Positions 12,256 through 22,369 of a DNA stretch of 64,000 nucleotides are shown piece after piece. The notes beneath the pieces were generated by a model that worked only from the letters and a program-made list of their open reading frames with translations, was not told the origin of the DNA and made no database searches. How positions within the stretch are numbered: position 1 is the stretch's first letter; every line of letters begins with the position of its first letter. The stretch covers positions 31,061,173-31,125,172 of the forward strand of contig OY726560.1 of assembly GCA_963383645.1 (NCBI GenBank), given 5' to 3'. The position numbers and the translations under genes are program-made. The stretch comes from Muscardinus avellanarius. Its lineage: Eukaryota; Chordata; Mammalia; Rodentia; Gliridae.

Positions 12256-13370
12256 GAAAATATCCTTGACTGTGAATTTTAAGCCTGATAATCAAGTTCT
12301 GGATTTCATGTACCTTTGAGTTAGTAACTTCTTGCTTATGATTTCTTGTGTTAGAGTTAGGCCTGTTCAGAGTCCCAAAACTCAGGCCAGTGATGCCTGG
12401 GTTGGCAAATGTCAGGAAATGTTAATAAGAAAAGCCAGGCATCTAGGCACTCACAGTGTCCTCGCTCCAATTTCCAGGAGCAGGTGCATTCCACACCAAG
12501 CTGCCTCCAGAGCAGAGAGCCAAATTGTCCAAATGCCTAAAATCCTTTTAGCTGAATCCATTATACTAATATCTGACAATTATGAACTAAGTCTCATTTA
12601 ACATGCTTAGATGCTCTCACTTAAAGGCAATAATCACTAAAAAGAGTGAGTTGTATAAACCTGTTTCCCAGCATGTTGGCTGACAAGACATCCCACTGGT
12701 TATAATGCGACCATCAGACAGAGCTTTTCATATTTAATGTTGAACAAATTAGCCTTTGTAAGTGGCAGATTGGGTACTCTTACTGTCAATCTTTCTTTCT
12801 GCTCAGCTACATTTCCAATTCACAGAACATCTTGCCTTTAGTTGAGGGAGGTAGGGATTCATAAAAATATAGAGCAAAAATAAATGCAAAAGAGAAGAGA
12901 AAGACTAATAAGAACTAATAATCATAATAAGACTAATAATAAACCAATAGCAGAAAGTGTTCTTTAGACTAGTATTCCCACAAAGGGTGATTTCCAAAAT
13001 CTCAAGGTGGAATTTTGCTCTGTCTCCCAGGGCAATAATACCAAAAGGTATTCATGCCCAGGAGAAGAACTGTGTCTGAAGTATATACAGTGTTTTACAT
13101 TGCAAAAATATCTGAAATATAAAGCCATGAGACACTGACCCACTGCTGAAATTTCCATCCAGATGAAAATTCGAACTCAAGATGAATAGCCTTAATAACA
13201 ATGGGTTGTTTACAGCCTTCTGAAACAAGCCTTCAACACTTTCTTCTTAATCCTGAACCATAACCTATGGTCTTTTAATTTCACCCCACTTTCCCATCTA
13301 GAGCTACATACTCCAACTGATTTTGAATCTGAAATTGATTTATCTGAACCACAAAAAAATTTAACTTTGT
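12256..13370. other. unique DNA, no feature seen
   Basis: Short open frames only (for example 12332-12601, +), with no splice-site or family support. Confidence 0.5.
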
Positions 13371-13587
13371 GGCCAGGCATGATAGTGCATTCCTGCAATC
13401 CCAATACTTGGGAGGTTGAGACAGGAGGATCACAAGTTTCAAGCCAGCTTCAGCAATTTAGTGAGGCTCTCAGTAATCTAGAGTGATTCTGTTTCAAAAC
13501 CAAATAAATAGATAAACAAACAGCTGAGAATGTAGCTTGGAGGTAGAATGCCCCTGGGTTCAATCCCCAATATCACACACAAAAAAT
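13371..13587 (+). repeat. B1-ID SINE (type I)
   Basis: 'ggccaggcatgatagtgcattcc' to 'gttcaatccccaatatcacacac'. Its tail is the target of the next SINE. Confidence 0.9.
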
Positions 13588-13592
13588 ATTAT

Positions 13593-13758
13593 AGCCGGGC
13601 GTGGTGGCGCACGCTTGTAATCCCCAAGCTTGGGAGGCAGAGACAGGAGGATCGCGCAGGTTTGAAGCCAGCCGCTCTGGCTTAAGAAACCTTGTTTCCA
13701 AATAAGAATAAAAGTATAAAATAGGTCTGGGGGCTTCCAGGAACCCCAGTACCACCAC
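13593..13758 (+). repeat. B1-ID SINE (type II) inserted in the tail of another SINE
   Basis: 'agccgggcgtggtggcgcacgc' to 'gcttccaggaaccccagtaccacc', with an internal ID deletion. Target duplication AAAAAATATTAT at 13581-13592 and again after the element. Confidence 0.95.
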
Positions 13759-14169
13759 CCCAAAAAATATTATATGAAAAAAATTTGCCATTTGTGGGAA
13801 AAGAAATAATTTTGCTTCTTCCCGTGTCTCTAGAGGTAAAAGTAAAGTATAGCATGACAACCTTCTCTCTTTAGTGATTTCACCAATTGGTTCAAGAACC
13901 AGATAAGTGAAATTGACTTACACAGGAAAACAGTATAATTTTGAATTCCATTCTAATATCTGTTTTAATTTGATTGTTTCACATAACTAGTAAAAGAGAT
14001 AGTGTAGTAGTTTAAATTTAGTGCTCAGAACTAAGGAAATTTTAACTTTTCAAATACAATATTAATTTAAATAAAATATGAGAAAAACTATAAAGCTTGG
14101 CTATAAAGATAAAATGGCATAAATATTTCCAAAAAAGGTTTAATATTTCCATTTAATAAAATATGGGTT

Positions 14170-14346
14170 TTAGGATGGGCCTGGTGGCACATGCTTGGAA
14201 TCCCAGCAGTTAGGAGGCAGAGACAGGAGGTTCGTGGATGGCCACAGCTACTCAGTGAGACTATTTCAAAATAAAGGATAAAAAATAGACCTGTGAATGT
14301 ATCTCAGAGATAGAATGGTCTTGGGTTCTATCCCCAGTACCACAGA

Positions 14347-14389
<43 letters not shown>

Positions 14390-14391
14390 AA
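14170..14391 (+). repeat. B1-ID SINE (type I) with (AAAT)n tail
   Basis: 'ggatgggcctggtggcacatgc' to 'gttctatccccagtaccac', then an (AAAT)n tail at 14345-14391. Confidence 0.9.
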
Positions 14392-14412
14392 TAATAATTA
14401 AATGTGGGTTTT

Positions 14413-15743
14413 AAAAATGTATCGATTCTCTGCAGTACTTTTATCATAAATGGATGTTGGATTTTATCAAATGCTTTTTCAACATCTATTGACATTATCA
14501 TGTGATTTTTGTCTTTGGTTCTGTTTATATGATGAATTACATGGATTTATTTTCGTATGTTGAACCAGCCTTGCATCCCTGGGATGAACCCTACCTGGTA
14601 ATGATGTATAATTCTCTTTATGTGGTTTTGAATGCGTGTTGCTAGTATTTTGTTTAGCAGTTTTGCATCAAAATTCATCAGAGATATAGGCCTGTAGTTC
14701 TCCTTTCTTGAACTGTCTTTATTTGGTTTTGGAATTAATGTGATGTTGGCTTCATAGAATGTATTTGGGAGAGTTCCAGTTTTTTTCTATTTCATGAAAT
14801 AGATTGAGGAGTATTGGGATCAACTCTTCTATAAAGGTTTTATAGAATTCACTTGGGAAACCACCTTGTCCTGGGCTTTTCTTTGATGGTAGGCTCTTTA
14901 TTGCTGTTTCAATCTCTTTGATTGTAATTGGTTGGTTTAAGTGTCTATATCTTCTTGACTCAGTTTTGTAAGGTTGTATGCCGGCGAGGATGTGGAGAAG
15001 TAGGAACTCTAAAACATTGTTGGTGGGATTGAAAATCAGTGCAACCACTTTGGAAAACAGTATGGAGAATCCTCAGAAGAACAGGAACAAATTTACCATT
15101 CGATCCAGCAATACCACTTCTGGGTATCTACCCAAAAGAAAGGAAATCAAACTACCAAACTAATGCATGTGTATCTATGTTCATAGCTGCACAGTTCACC
15201 ATAGCCAAACTATGGAACCAGCCAAGTTGTCCATCAACAGATGAATGGATTACAAAACTGTGGGATATGTACACAATGGAATTTTACTCAGCCATTTAAA
15301 AAAAAACACAATTGCAGCATTTACAGGGAAATGGATGAATCTTGAGGACATTATGCTAAGTGAGATTAGTCAGTTGCAAAAAGTAAGGAATCGAATGCTT
15401 TCCCTAATATGGGAACACTAAGGTGGAAGGGGTCATAGGAGGAACTCCAGGTGACAAAGGAGATCCTATAGAGGAGCAATAAGGCAACCTAACTGTGGGA
15501 TGGGAGGGGGGAAGGAAACTCTTTAAAGTGCATGATGTACTTATTCATATTGTAGTCAACCACTAAGCCAAGCATGAGAGGAAGGAGTGGGGAGGGAGTA
15601 GGGTGGGGGCTGGCTGGGTGATGTGTGCATTTATATCTAAAAAGTTTTTCGCTTCATTATGATATATAAATATGCATCAATAAAACATTTTAAAAAATAA
15701 AATAAATAAAGTATTGAGGCTGGCTACAAAAAATGTATCAATT
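14413..15743. mobile_element. 5'-inverted (twin-primed) LINE-1 insertion
   Basis: The two halves point in opposite directions. Positions about 14428-14978 are LINE-1 ORF2 reverse-transcriptase sequence on the minus strand, with a peptide including ITIKEIETAIKSLPSKKSPG typical of L1 ORF2. Positions about 14979-15715 are L1 3'-end sequence on the + strand, ending in an A-rich tail (AAAAAATAAAATAAATAAAG). Near-identical flanks AAAAATGTATCGATT (14413-14427) and AAAAATGTATCAATT (15729-15743) form the target-site duplication. This is the classic result of twin priming. Stop codons and the truncation make it inactive. Confidence 0.8.
14752..15048 (-). pseudogene. LINE-1 ORF2 fragment (reverse transcriptase region)
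   Basis: An open block on the minus strand contains L1 ORF2 features: HLNQPITIKEIETAIKSLPSKKSPGQGGFPSEFYKTF, followed by a leucine-rich stretch and NLFHEIEK. The match runs only up to the inversion breakpoint near 14978; the first residues come from across the junction. Only a small part of the roughly 1,250-residue protein is present, without the catalytic FADD-type motif, so it is a dead fragment. Confidence 0.8.
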
Positions 15744-15908
15744 TCTTATGTATTAATATTAAAGAATATATGTGACCATTTATGTTAGTTATACAGCATT
15801 TTATACAAATTACAATCTTAAGAAATATGGCTATATTTTATAAGACTAATCCTGTATAATCCATGGAATCTTATAGATTCCCAATGCATTAGCTTTAGTT
15901 GGACATTT

Positions 15909-16097
15909 CTTTTTTTTTTTTCTTTGTGGCACTGGGGTTCCTGGAAACCCTTCTGCCTCCAGGCTACACTCCCAGACCTATTTTTATACTTTTTTTAAAT
16001 TGGTCTCTTAAGCCAGTGCGGCTGGCTTCAAACCTGCGTGATCCTCCTGTCTCCGTCTCCCAAGCTCAGGGATTACAAGCGTGCACCACCACGCCCA
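15909..16097 (-). repeat. B1-ID SINE (type II)
   Basis: Antisense: 'gtggcactggggttcctggaaaccc' (type II mark) to 'ggattacaagcgtgcaccaccacgccc'. Confidence 0.92.
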
Positions 16098-16174
16098 TTT
16101 CTGCCTACTTGTTCTATTGTGACATTTCATGATTTTGACCATGTTTATTTCATTCTTAAAATATCTGTTTTTTT

Positions 16175-16615
16175 AGGTCATGTGTGGTGATGCATTCCTG
16201 TAATCTCAGTACTTGCGAATGTGAGACAGGAAAACTACAGATTCAAAGCCAGCTTTGCCAGGCGTGGTGGTGCACACTTGTAGTCCCAACATTTAAGAGG
16301 CAGACACCAGAGGATCATGGTTCACAGACAGCCTTAGCTACTTAGCACTTACTGAGGCACTTCACAACTCAGTAAGATCCTATTTCAAAATATCAAAAAA
16401 AAGACTATAAAATAGGGCTTGGAGTGTAACTCAGAGGTATAGTGCCCTTATGTTTCTTGCCCAGTACTGCAAAAATAAAAAATTAAAAAATCCAGCCTTG
16501 TGACTTAGGTAGGCCTTCTGCAACTCTGTTTCAAATTAAAAAAAATAAACTAGGGCTGGGAATGTAACTCAAGGATAGAACTCCCCTATGTTCAATCCCT
16601 AGTACCACAAGAACA
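16175..16615 (+). repeat. B1-ID SINE split by another SINE
   Basis: Left part 'aggtcatgtgtggtgatgcattcc...caaagccagctt' (to about 16254) and right part 'tgacttaggtaggcc...ttcaatccctagtaccac' (from about 16491) belong to one element, interrupted by a second SINE. Confidence 0.85.
16255..16490 (+). repeat. B1-ID SINE nested in a SINE
   Basis: 'tgccaggcgtggtggtgcacac' to 'ttgcccagtactgc' plus A-rich tail; flanks CCAGCTTTG / CCAGCCTTG look like the target duplication. Confidence 0.9.
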
Positions 16616-17442
16616 AATTTTTTTTTTGTTTTACTATAAATTTAATACAATACTTTGAAACAAAATAGAAGTAAAAAAAACATCATATGAAATTATCTGC
16701 TGTAACTAAATCATTCATTAAAATTGATTGTGTGATTTTCCAGGTCCTGTGTACCAGGCCCTGTGCTAATATTAGATAGAACAACTGAGTTGTTATAGGT
16801 CATCTCTACATTCGGGAACAATCACATCTTAGAGGAATACTCTTAAGTACTCCTTATGAGGAGAAAATATAATATTCCAGGCATTGGGCTTCTCTTTTGG
16901 AGTTGCAAGAACAAGTGAGGTGGGGCTTCTGTTCAGAGAAGGTCAGTCATCAGAATTAAGAAGCATATCAATGCATATTAATGTATATATGTGTAAGATA
17001 ACTACCTCATAAAAGAGGTATGATTTGAATACTTTGGAGGGAGAGGAAGCCACTTGCTCTACATGATAGAAATCAGAAGAGTTTCCAAGAAGCAACACTT
17101 GAACTGTTGGTGACAGCAGAGAGGCCAGGAGAACTGCACCTGACAGGGCCATGTTGACCCTTTAGGAAGCCATGGGAAGAATGCTTCTACCTCTCCACCT
17201 ACACGCAGCCATGCCTCCAGGATTGATGGGGTTAGGAAGCATCTCACTAATAGTCTTATTCTACTATTAAAGCTCACTTCCTGTAGGTTGCAGAGTTCTC
17301 CTCTGAAATCTGAGTGCCCTCATGCTCTCTGTGGAGGCCCACTGTTGTTGAGTGGTCTCATCAATGACTAGGTGGGTGAACTCCGTTTCTTAGAACACTG
17401 AAGTGAAGTTGCTCCTCCAGTCCAATTTAATGTATAATAAAG
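16616..17442. other. mostly unique DNA
   Basis: 'ccaggtcctgtgtaccaggccctgtgctaatatt' near 16,740 hints at an old MIR/L2-type fragment; otherwise nothing recognised. Confidence 0.4.
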
Positions 17443-17678
17443 TCAATCTTTTCTTTTCTTTTCTTTCTTTTTTTTTTTTCAATAGTAAGGGTGGAACCCA
17501 GGGGCATTCTATCTCTGAGCTACACCCCCAGCCCCATTTTTTATTTCTTATTTTGAGACAAGGTCTCACTGAGTTCCAAAGGACCTCATTACATAGCTGA
17601 GGCTGTCCCAGAACCCAGATCCACCTGTCTCAGCCTCCCAAATGCTGGGATTACAAGTGTGCACCACAATGGCCTGCT
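17443..17678 (-). repeat. B1-ID SINE (type I)
   Basis: Antisense with CTTTT-rich tail; 'ggtggaacccaggggcattc' to 'gtgtgcaccacaatggcctgc'. Target duplication AAAGTCAATCT / AAAGTCAGTCT. Confidence 0.92.
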
Positions 17679-18139
17679 TTAAAGTCAGTCTATTGATACT
17701 AGACTTTAATGGCTGTTTCCCAGTTGCTTCAGAATCTGGAAAGAAGAACTAGTGTGCTCCTAAAATGACCCTAAGTTCCAATCTGTAGGCACTTAATTGT
17801 TGAATTTTGGTGTCTTACAAAATGGTGGAAAATTCAGCATGACTATAGAGGAAATGGTGAAGGATACAAAACTGAAAAGGGATTCGAAAGATGAATTGTA
17901 AGGGATATTATATACCATGACAAGGAACACTTACTTTATCTTGTTGGCAATAAAGAAACTGTTGGAGTCCTCGCACATGGTGATGGTATGGTCAGATCCA
18001 TTTTGAACATATTACTCTATTATTAAAGTGATAGGTTACAGTATAGGTACAATATACTGCCTGTGGCGATGACTGATTTTGAGCTATCACTATATCATAT
18101 GGCAAGATGTTTCAACCTAAGAAAGACTTGGATTCAAAT

Positions 18140-18255
18140 TCCTACTCTGCAATTAGCTGTATAAGCTTTAGACAATAACTTAACTTCTTTCAGCTTAAGT
18201 TCAATCATCCTCTCTATTGATAGTATCTAGTGGATGTTGAAGAATGAGATACAGA
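18140..18255 (-). repeat. MIR SINE fragment (minus)
   Basis: 'ggattcaaattcctactctgcaattagctgtataagc...acttaacttctttcagc' is the antisense MIR pattern (missing-value: 'ctctgccacttactagctgtgtgacc'). Confidence 0.55.
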
Positions 18256-18362
18256 GGACTTAACATCATGTATACAAGTAATAAGGAACAAATATTGACT
18301 TTTATTAGTCTTCTAACAGGTGAGATGCTCATTAGTATACTTAATGTATATTTAAGGTTGTC

Positions 18363-18525
18363 ATTGATGCAGTAGTATTCAACTTATATTGTCCATCAAA
18401 GAAAATCAAGAAACTTTTGAAAATAAGTATACCAAGGACCTGCCTCAGAGGCTCTGTAGTAGGACCCTAGCATCTGCATTTATTTTAGGTTTCAAAATAA
18501 TTCTGATACACAACCACAATTAAGA
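18363..18525 (+). mobile_element. hAT/Charlie-type MITE remnant
   Basis: 'gtagtattcaacttatattgtccatcaaagaaaatca', 'ggacctgcctcagaggctctgtagtaggaccctagcatctgcat' and 'ataattctgatacaca' follow the order of the short Charlie-type elements (...agcatcagtattttt..., ...attctgatgcaca...). Family name uncertain. Confidence 0.45.
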
Positions 18526-18536
18526 ACATTATTTAA

Positions 18537-18741
18537 GCCAGACATGGTAGTACATACCTGTAATGCCAGTACTTAGGAGACTGAAACAGGAGGATCACAG
18601 GTTCAAGACTAGCATCCGCATCTTACTAAAACTGTGAGACCTAGTGAGACCCTTCTTAAAAACAAAAAATAAAAAGGGCTCAGGCTATATAGCTCAGAGA
18701 CAGAATGCCCTTGAGTTCAATTCCAGTGCCACCCCCAAAGA
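18537..18741 (+). repeat. B1-ID SINE (type I)
   Basis: 'gccagacatggtagtacatacc' to 'gagttcaattccagtgccacc'. Diverged. Confidence 0.88.
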
Positions 18742-19579
18742 ATCCCCACATATTTAGAATATGATAGAATAAACAGTGCATTTAGAGTAGTTACAGTATG
18801 TTTTGCCTATATTGCCATAAGTAGCATTATAGTTGATTTGGATTTTATTCAAAAACCTCTGTGCCTCAGATTCCATATAGTAAAAATGAACAGCATCCTT
18901 GTTCAAGAGAACAGAGCCAACCCAGTAGCTAAAGATAATCACGCATACATTTAAGACCAGGAAAACAAAGGCATATTCAAAAGGAGGGGTGTTGATGAGG
19001 TGATAAAGCAATATTGGCCAGTCCATAATTCAAACACACAAAGGAGTCAAAGGTTGTGATGTTGCAGTCAGTTAGAAACCAAGAAGAGAAGGAAAACTCA
19101 GTGACTGCATGGAAGGCCGGAGCGGACAGCAGGTGATGAGATAGGAAGGCAGAGATGAACTGGAGGCTCCCAAAGCAGCAAGGCAAGGCAGGTGCCCCAA
19201 AGCTCGGCAGGTCAGCAGGACCGGTGCTCTACAAATAAGACGAGCAGAAGATCAGATACCAGGAAGCATCAAAAGGGGGCTCTTGGTTCCAAGGCAATCT
19301 TCAGTCCCTGGCAGGAAGCTTCTTATATGCTTCCTGCTGCAGGAGGAACCAGTCTAGGCCTGTATGTGAGGGAAGTGCATGAGCATAGAGAAGGTGAAGC
19401 TTATGGGAGCAGGTATAGCAGAAGATCGCTGGTGAATGATACTAGACAACTATACAGGTACAGAGTGACTAGGAAACAATATTTACACTAAGTATTACTG
19501 AACCAGAAGTTTTATATTCAAGAAAACATGAAAGTGCCTGGAAAAAAATGTCAGAGTAATGTGATTTTTTAAAAGAAAA
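18742..19579. other. unique DNA with a hydrophobic minus-strand frame
   Basis: The minus strand is open at 18754-19026 (90 residues). It includes a long apolar run FEYAFVFLVLNVCVIIFSYW followed by a charged tail (KDAVHFYYMESEAQRF). An adjacent frame is open at 18977-19186. Could be a decayed gene exon or chance; no splice pair is convincing. Confidence 0.3.
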
Positions 19580-19803
19580 ATGGCCAGGGGTGGTACACAC
19601 GTCTAATCTCAGTACTTGGGAGGATGAGACAGGAGGATCTCAGGTTCCAGGCCAGCTTCAGTAATATAGTGAGATTCTCAGCGACCTAGTTAGATAGTGT
19701 TTTAAAACAAAAAGTTAAAAATAGGGCTGGGGATATAGCTTGAAGGTAGAAAGCTCCTAGGTTCAGTACCCAATACCAAAAAGAAAAAACAAAACAAAAC
19801 AAA
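19580..19803 (+). repeat. B1-ID SINE (type I)
   Basis: 'tggccaggggtggtacacacg' to 'gttcagtacccaatacc' plus A-rich tail. Confidence 0.88.
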
Positions 19804-19839
19804 TACAGACAGTAATTTAATTCATACATTCATTCATTC

Positions 19840-20230
19840 AACCAAATATCAATCATTCAATACCTTTAATTCTCAAGTCCTATGCTGAGCACTAGATAGA
19901 CCAGGAAGAAAACAGAGACCCCAATGAGTATATTGTCTAGTAGAGGCAACAAAGAAGTATTATATGATGTATCAAATACTATGATAGTTAACATTAGGGA
20001 GAAGCGAGATGAAATCTTGAAGAGTCAACTACTGGATGGTGTATTCACTCTGAATGAATAGTGGGAGTTGGTGAGGGAAAAGACACATGTGTTTCAGGAT
20101 CTGAATTCAATATGTTTGGAGCATATGGCGTGTGGTCAGGAATAATAGAAAGTTAAAGACAGAGAAAAAGACAGGGAGCCTCTGATGAAAGGTGATATGA
20201 AAATGTTTGGAGTTTATCCAAAAGATAGTT
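19840..20230. repeat. possible ancient mammalian repeat
   Basis: 'cattcattcaaccaaatatcaatcattc', 'cctatgctgagcactagatagaccaggaag' and 'gtctagtagaggcaac' recall the same broad class of old repeats ('tcattcaacaaatatttattgagcacctactatg'). Low certainty. Confidence 0.3.
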
Positions 20231-20393
20231 TTCTCTGATTTAAATAAGGTCAAGTCATACATCCACGGTTTTGCAACAGAAAATGGAAGATGGAAGAGAA
20301 TACCAAAAACATATGAATTCAATAACATATTAACACAGCCATGCAATTATCCATGTGTGGCCAAGTGAGGATTCTGTTAAAAATGAAGTGATC

Positions 20394-20732
20394 AGCTGGG
20401 CATGGAGATGCAAACTTGTAATCCCAGTACTTGGGGAAGGCTGAGACAGGCAGATTGCAGGTTCGCAGCCAACCTCAGCAAATTAGTGAGGCCGTCTGCA
20501 ACTTAGTGAGACCCTGTTTCAAAATAAAGAATATAAAGCCTGGCGTGGTAAGGCATGCTTGTAATCCCAGCATTTGGAGGCTGAGACCAGAGGATCACAG
20601 TTCATGAACAACCTCAGCTTCTTAGCAAGGCCCTTCATAACTCAGTAATACTCTGTTTCAAAAATGAAAAGATTAAAACAATAGTGCTGGGGGTGTAGCT
20701 TGGAGGTACAATGCCCCTGAGTTCCATCCCCA

Positions 20733-20793
<61 letters not shown>

Positions 20794-20880
20794 AACAATA
20801 ACGAATAAAAAATAGGGTCGGGGATGTACCTCAGAAGTTGAATGCCCCTGAGTCCAAATTCCTAGTTCTGCAAGAAGACA
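20394..20880 (+). repeat. B1-ID SINE split by another SINE
   Basis: Left part 'agctgggcatggagatgcaaac...caaaataaagaat' to about 20536; right part 'aataaaaaatagggtcggggatgtacc...cctagttctgc' from about 20802. Together they make one type I element. Confidence 0.88.
20538..20800 (+). repeat. B1-ID SINE (type I) nested in a SINE, with (GAAA)n tail
   Basis: 'agcctggcgtggtaaggcatgc' to 'gagttccatccccag', followed by (GAAA)n at 20733-20795. Confidence 0.92.
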
Positions 20881-21009
20881 AAGATGAAGATGAAGATGAA
20901 GAAAGTGGTTGAGACTCAATCTTGAAAATACAAAGAAACCCCCTTTATTGTGTGGGGGATGTTGAGTACAGCCTCAAAAGTTTACAAAAAAATTTTATTT
21001 AATTATTAT

Positions 21010-21100
21010 TTATTTTATTTATTTTGGTGGTGCTAGGGCTTGAGCCCAGGGCCTCATGCACACTGAGAAAGCACCCTCCACTGAGCCACATCCCAGCCCT
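21010..21100 (-). repeat. ID-part SINE fragment
   Basis: 'gtggtgctagggcttgagcccagggcctcatgc...ctgagccacatcccagccct' is an antisense tRNA-like ID fragment with no B1 part. The internal sequence differs from the other copies, so it may be a separate, older ID-type element. Confidence 0.6.
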
Positions 21101-21180
21101 ACGTAACATTTATTGTGCCTGCTCTAAGCATCGTTATTAATAAGTTATCTCAAGAAAGTATCTTTTAAAAATGATATTAA

Positions 21181-21365
21181 GTCGGGCGTGGTGGTGCATG
21201 CTTTTAATCCCTGCGCTTGGGAGGCGGAGACAAGAGGATCGCGCAGATTCGAAGCCAGCCGTACTGGCTTAAGAGACCCTGTTTCCAAATATAAAAAAGT
21301 ATAAAATAGGTCTGGAGTGTAGCCTGGAGGTAGGAGGGCTTCCAGGAACCCCAGTACCACCAAGA
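21181..21365 (+). repeat. B1-ID SINE (type II)
   Basis: 'gtcgggcgtggtggtgcatgc' to 'gcttccaggaaccccagtaccacc'. Flanks ATGATATTAA / AAGACATTAA look like target duplications. Confidence 0.95.
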
Positions 21366-21559
21366 AAAAGACATTAAGGTCTCTAGGCAAGACTAGCTTT
21401 ATAATATTTTAATTAAAAACAATAAATAAAAGTTTTACAAATCTTTGAAAATGAAGGACTGGGTGAATAAAGAGGTACTACATCAAGCAAGGAAAATATA
21501 TTGATCCAACTACAGAATTGTTAGGGATAACTGTCCTTTAATTGCAATGCCTTCCGACT

Positions 21560-21757
21560 GGTTTGTTTGTTTGTTTGTTTGTGGTAACTGAAATTAATCC
21601 CAGGGGCATTTGACCTCTAAGCTACACCCTCGGCCCTTTTTATTTTTTATTTTTTAAAATAGGATCTCGCCAATTTCTGAGGCTGGCCTAGAGCATGTGA
21701 CACTCCTGTCTCAGACTCTCAAGTACTATAGTTTACAGGTGTGTACCACCATGCCTT
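21560..21757 (-). repeat. B1-ID SINE (type I) with (GTTT)n
   Basis: Antisense: (GTTT)n, 'ttaatcccaggggcatttgacc' to 'gtgtgtaccaccatgcct'. Confidence 0.88.
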
Positions 21758-21767
21758 CTAACTCATT

Positions 21768-21942
21768 GTGTGTGTGTATGATACTAGGGATTGAACCCAA
21801 GAGGTATCACCTCTGAGTTATATTCAAGCCTTATTTTTTTTTTTTGAAACAGGGTCTAACTAAATTACCTCACACCTGCTATCCTTCTATATTAGCCTCC
21901 CAAGTGCTGGGATTACAGGTATGTGCCACCATGTCCTTCTCT
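21768..21942 (-). repeat. B1-ID SINE (type I)
   Basis: Antisense, directly after the previous copy: 'gatactagggattgaacccaag' to 'gggattacaggtatgtgccaccatgtcct'. Confidence 0.88.
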
Positions 21943-22228
21943 TAGATGGCATAATGTCAGTTATGGAACATGTCCAGTTAAGACTGTTAAATTCCTATCC
22001 TTAGGATGCTTTTTTTAAAAGTCTAAAACTGTGTAGTTTCAAGATACCACAAACCTAAGCCCTGTGGTGTCTTGACCTGAGATCTCAGTTGGGCTCCGTG
22101 CCCTGACCAGCATGCCCTGTTGAGCATTCTGTCTTACTTCCCTCAGCAGCTTTGCCAACTTTGTCCTCTTCACCCAAGTCTTCTTACCCATTTCAGCAAA
22201 CTGCCTTGCTCTTGCTCACTGACTATAG

Positions 22229-22369
22229 GCACTGAGCACAAAAGGTTACATTCACAGGGACCTAGAAATTGTGACATCAGCAGAAAGCCAAGGAAATCCT
22301 CCACACTTAAGGAAGAATCAGATGATGATTGGTCCTCGGAGAAGACTGAAAAAGAGAGAAATCCAAAAA
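22229..22369 (+). CDS. candidate internal exon, acidic/lysine-rich peptide
   Basis: A pyrimidine-rich tract ending ACTATAG at 22228 precedes a 141-base open block, which ends at AAAAA|GTAAGTAA, a strong donor at 22370. In the open frame the block encodes a charged peptide with the core KEESDDDWSSEKTEKE, preceded by RKPRKSST. This is unlike the low-complexity or hydrophobic frames around it and overlaps no repeat I can recognise. It would enter with two bases of a split codon and leave in phase 1. Acidic stretches of this kind occur in nuclear proteins, but I cannot assign a family. It may instead be an exon of a lineage-specific or non-coding transcript, or a chance frame. Confidence 0.3.

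Noticed and set aside
14978..15299. Two + strand frames (61 and 86 codons) at the L1 3' end
   Set aside because: They lie in L1 3'-terminal sequence and are decayed, non-functional frames.
20730..20795. Regularly spaced repeats that could suggest an array
   Set aside because: A simple (GAAA)n tract; no spacers, so not CRISPR-like. No such arrays are expected in a mammalian genome.
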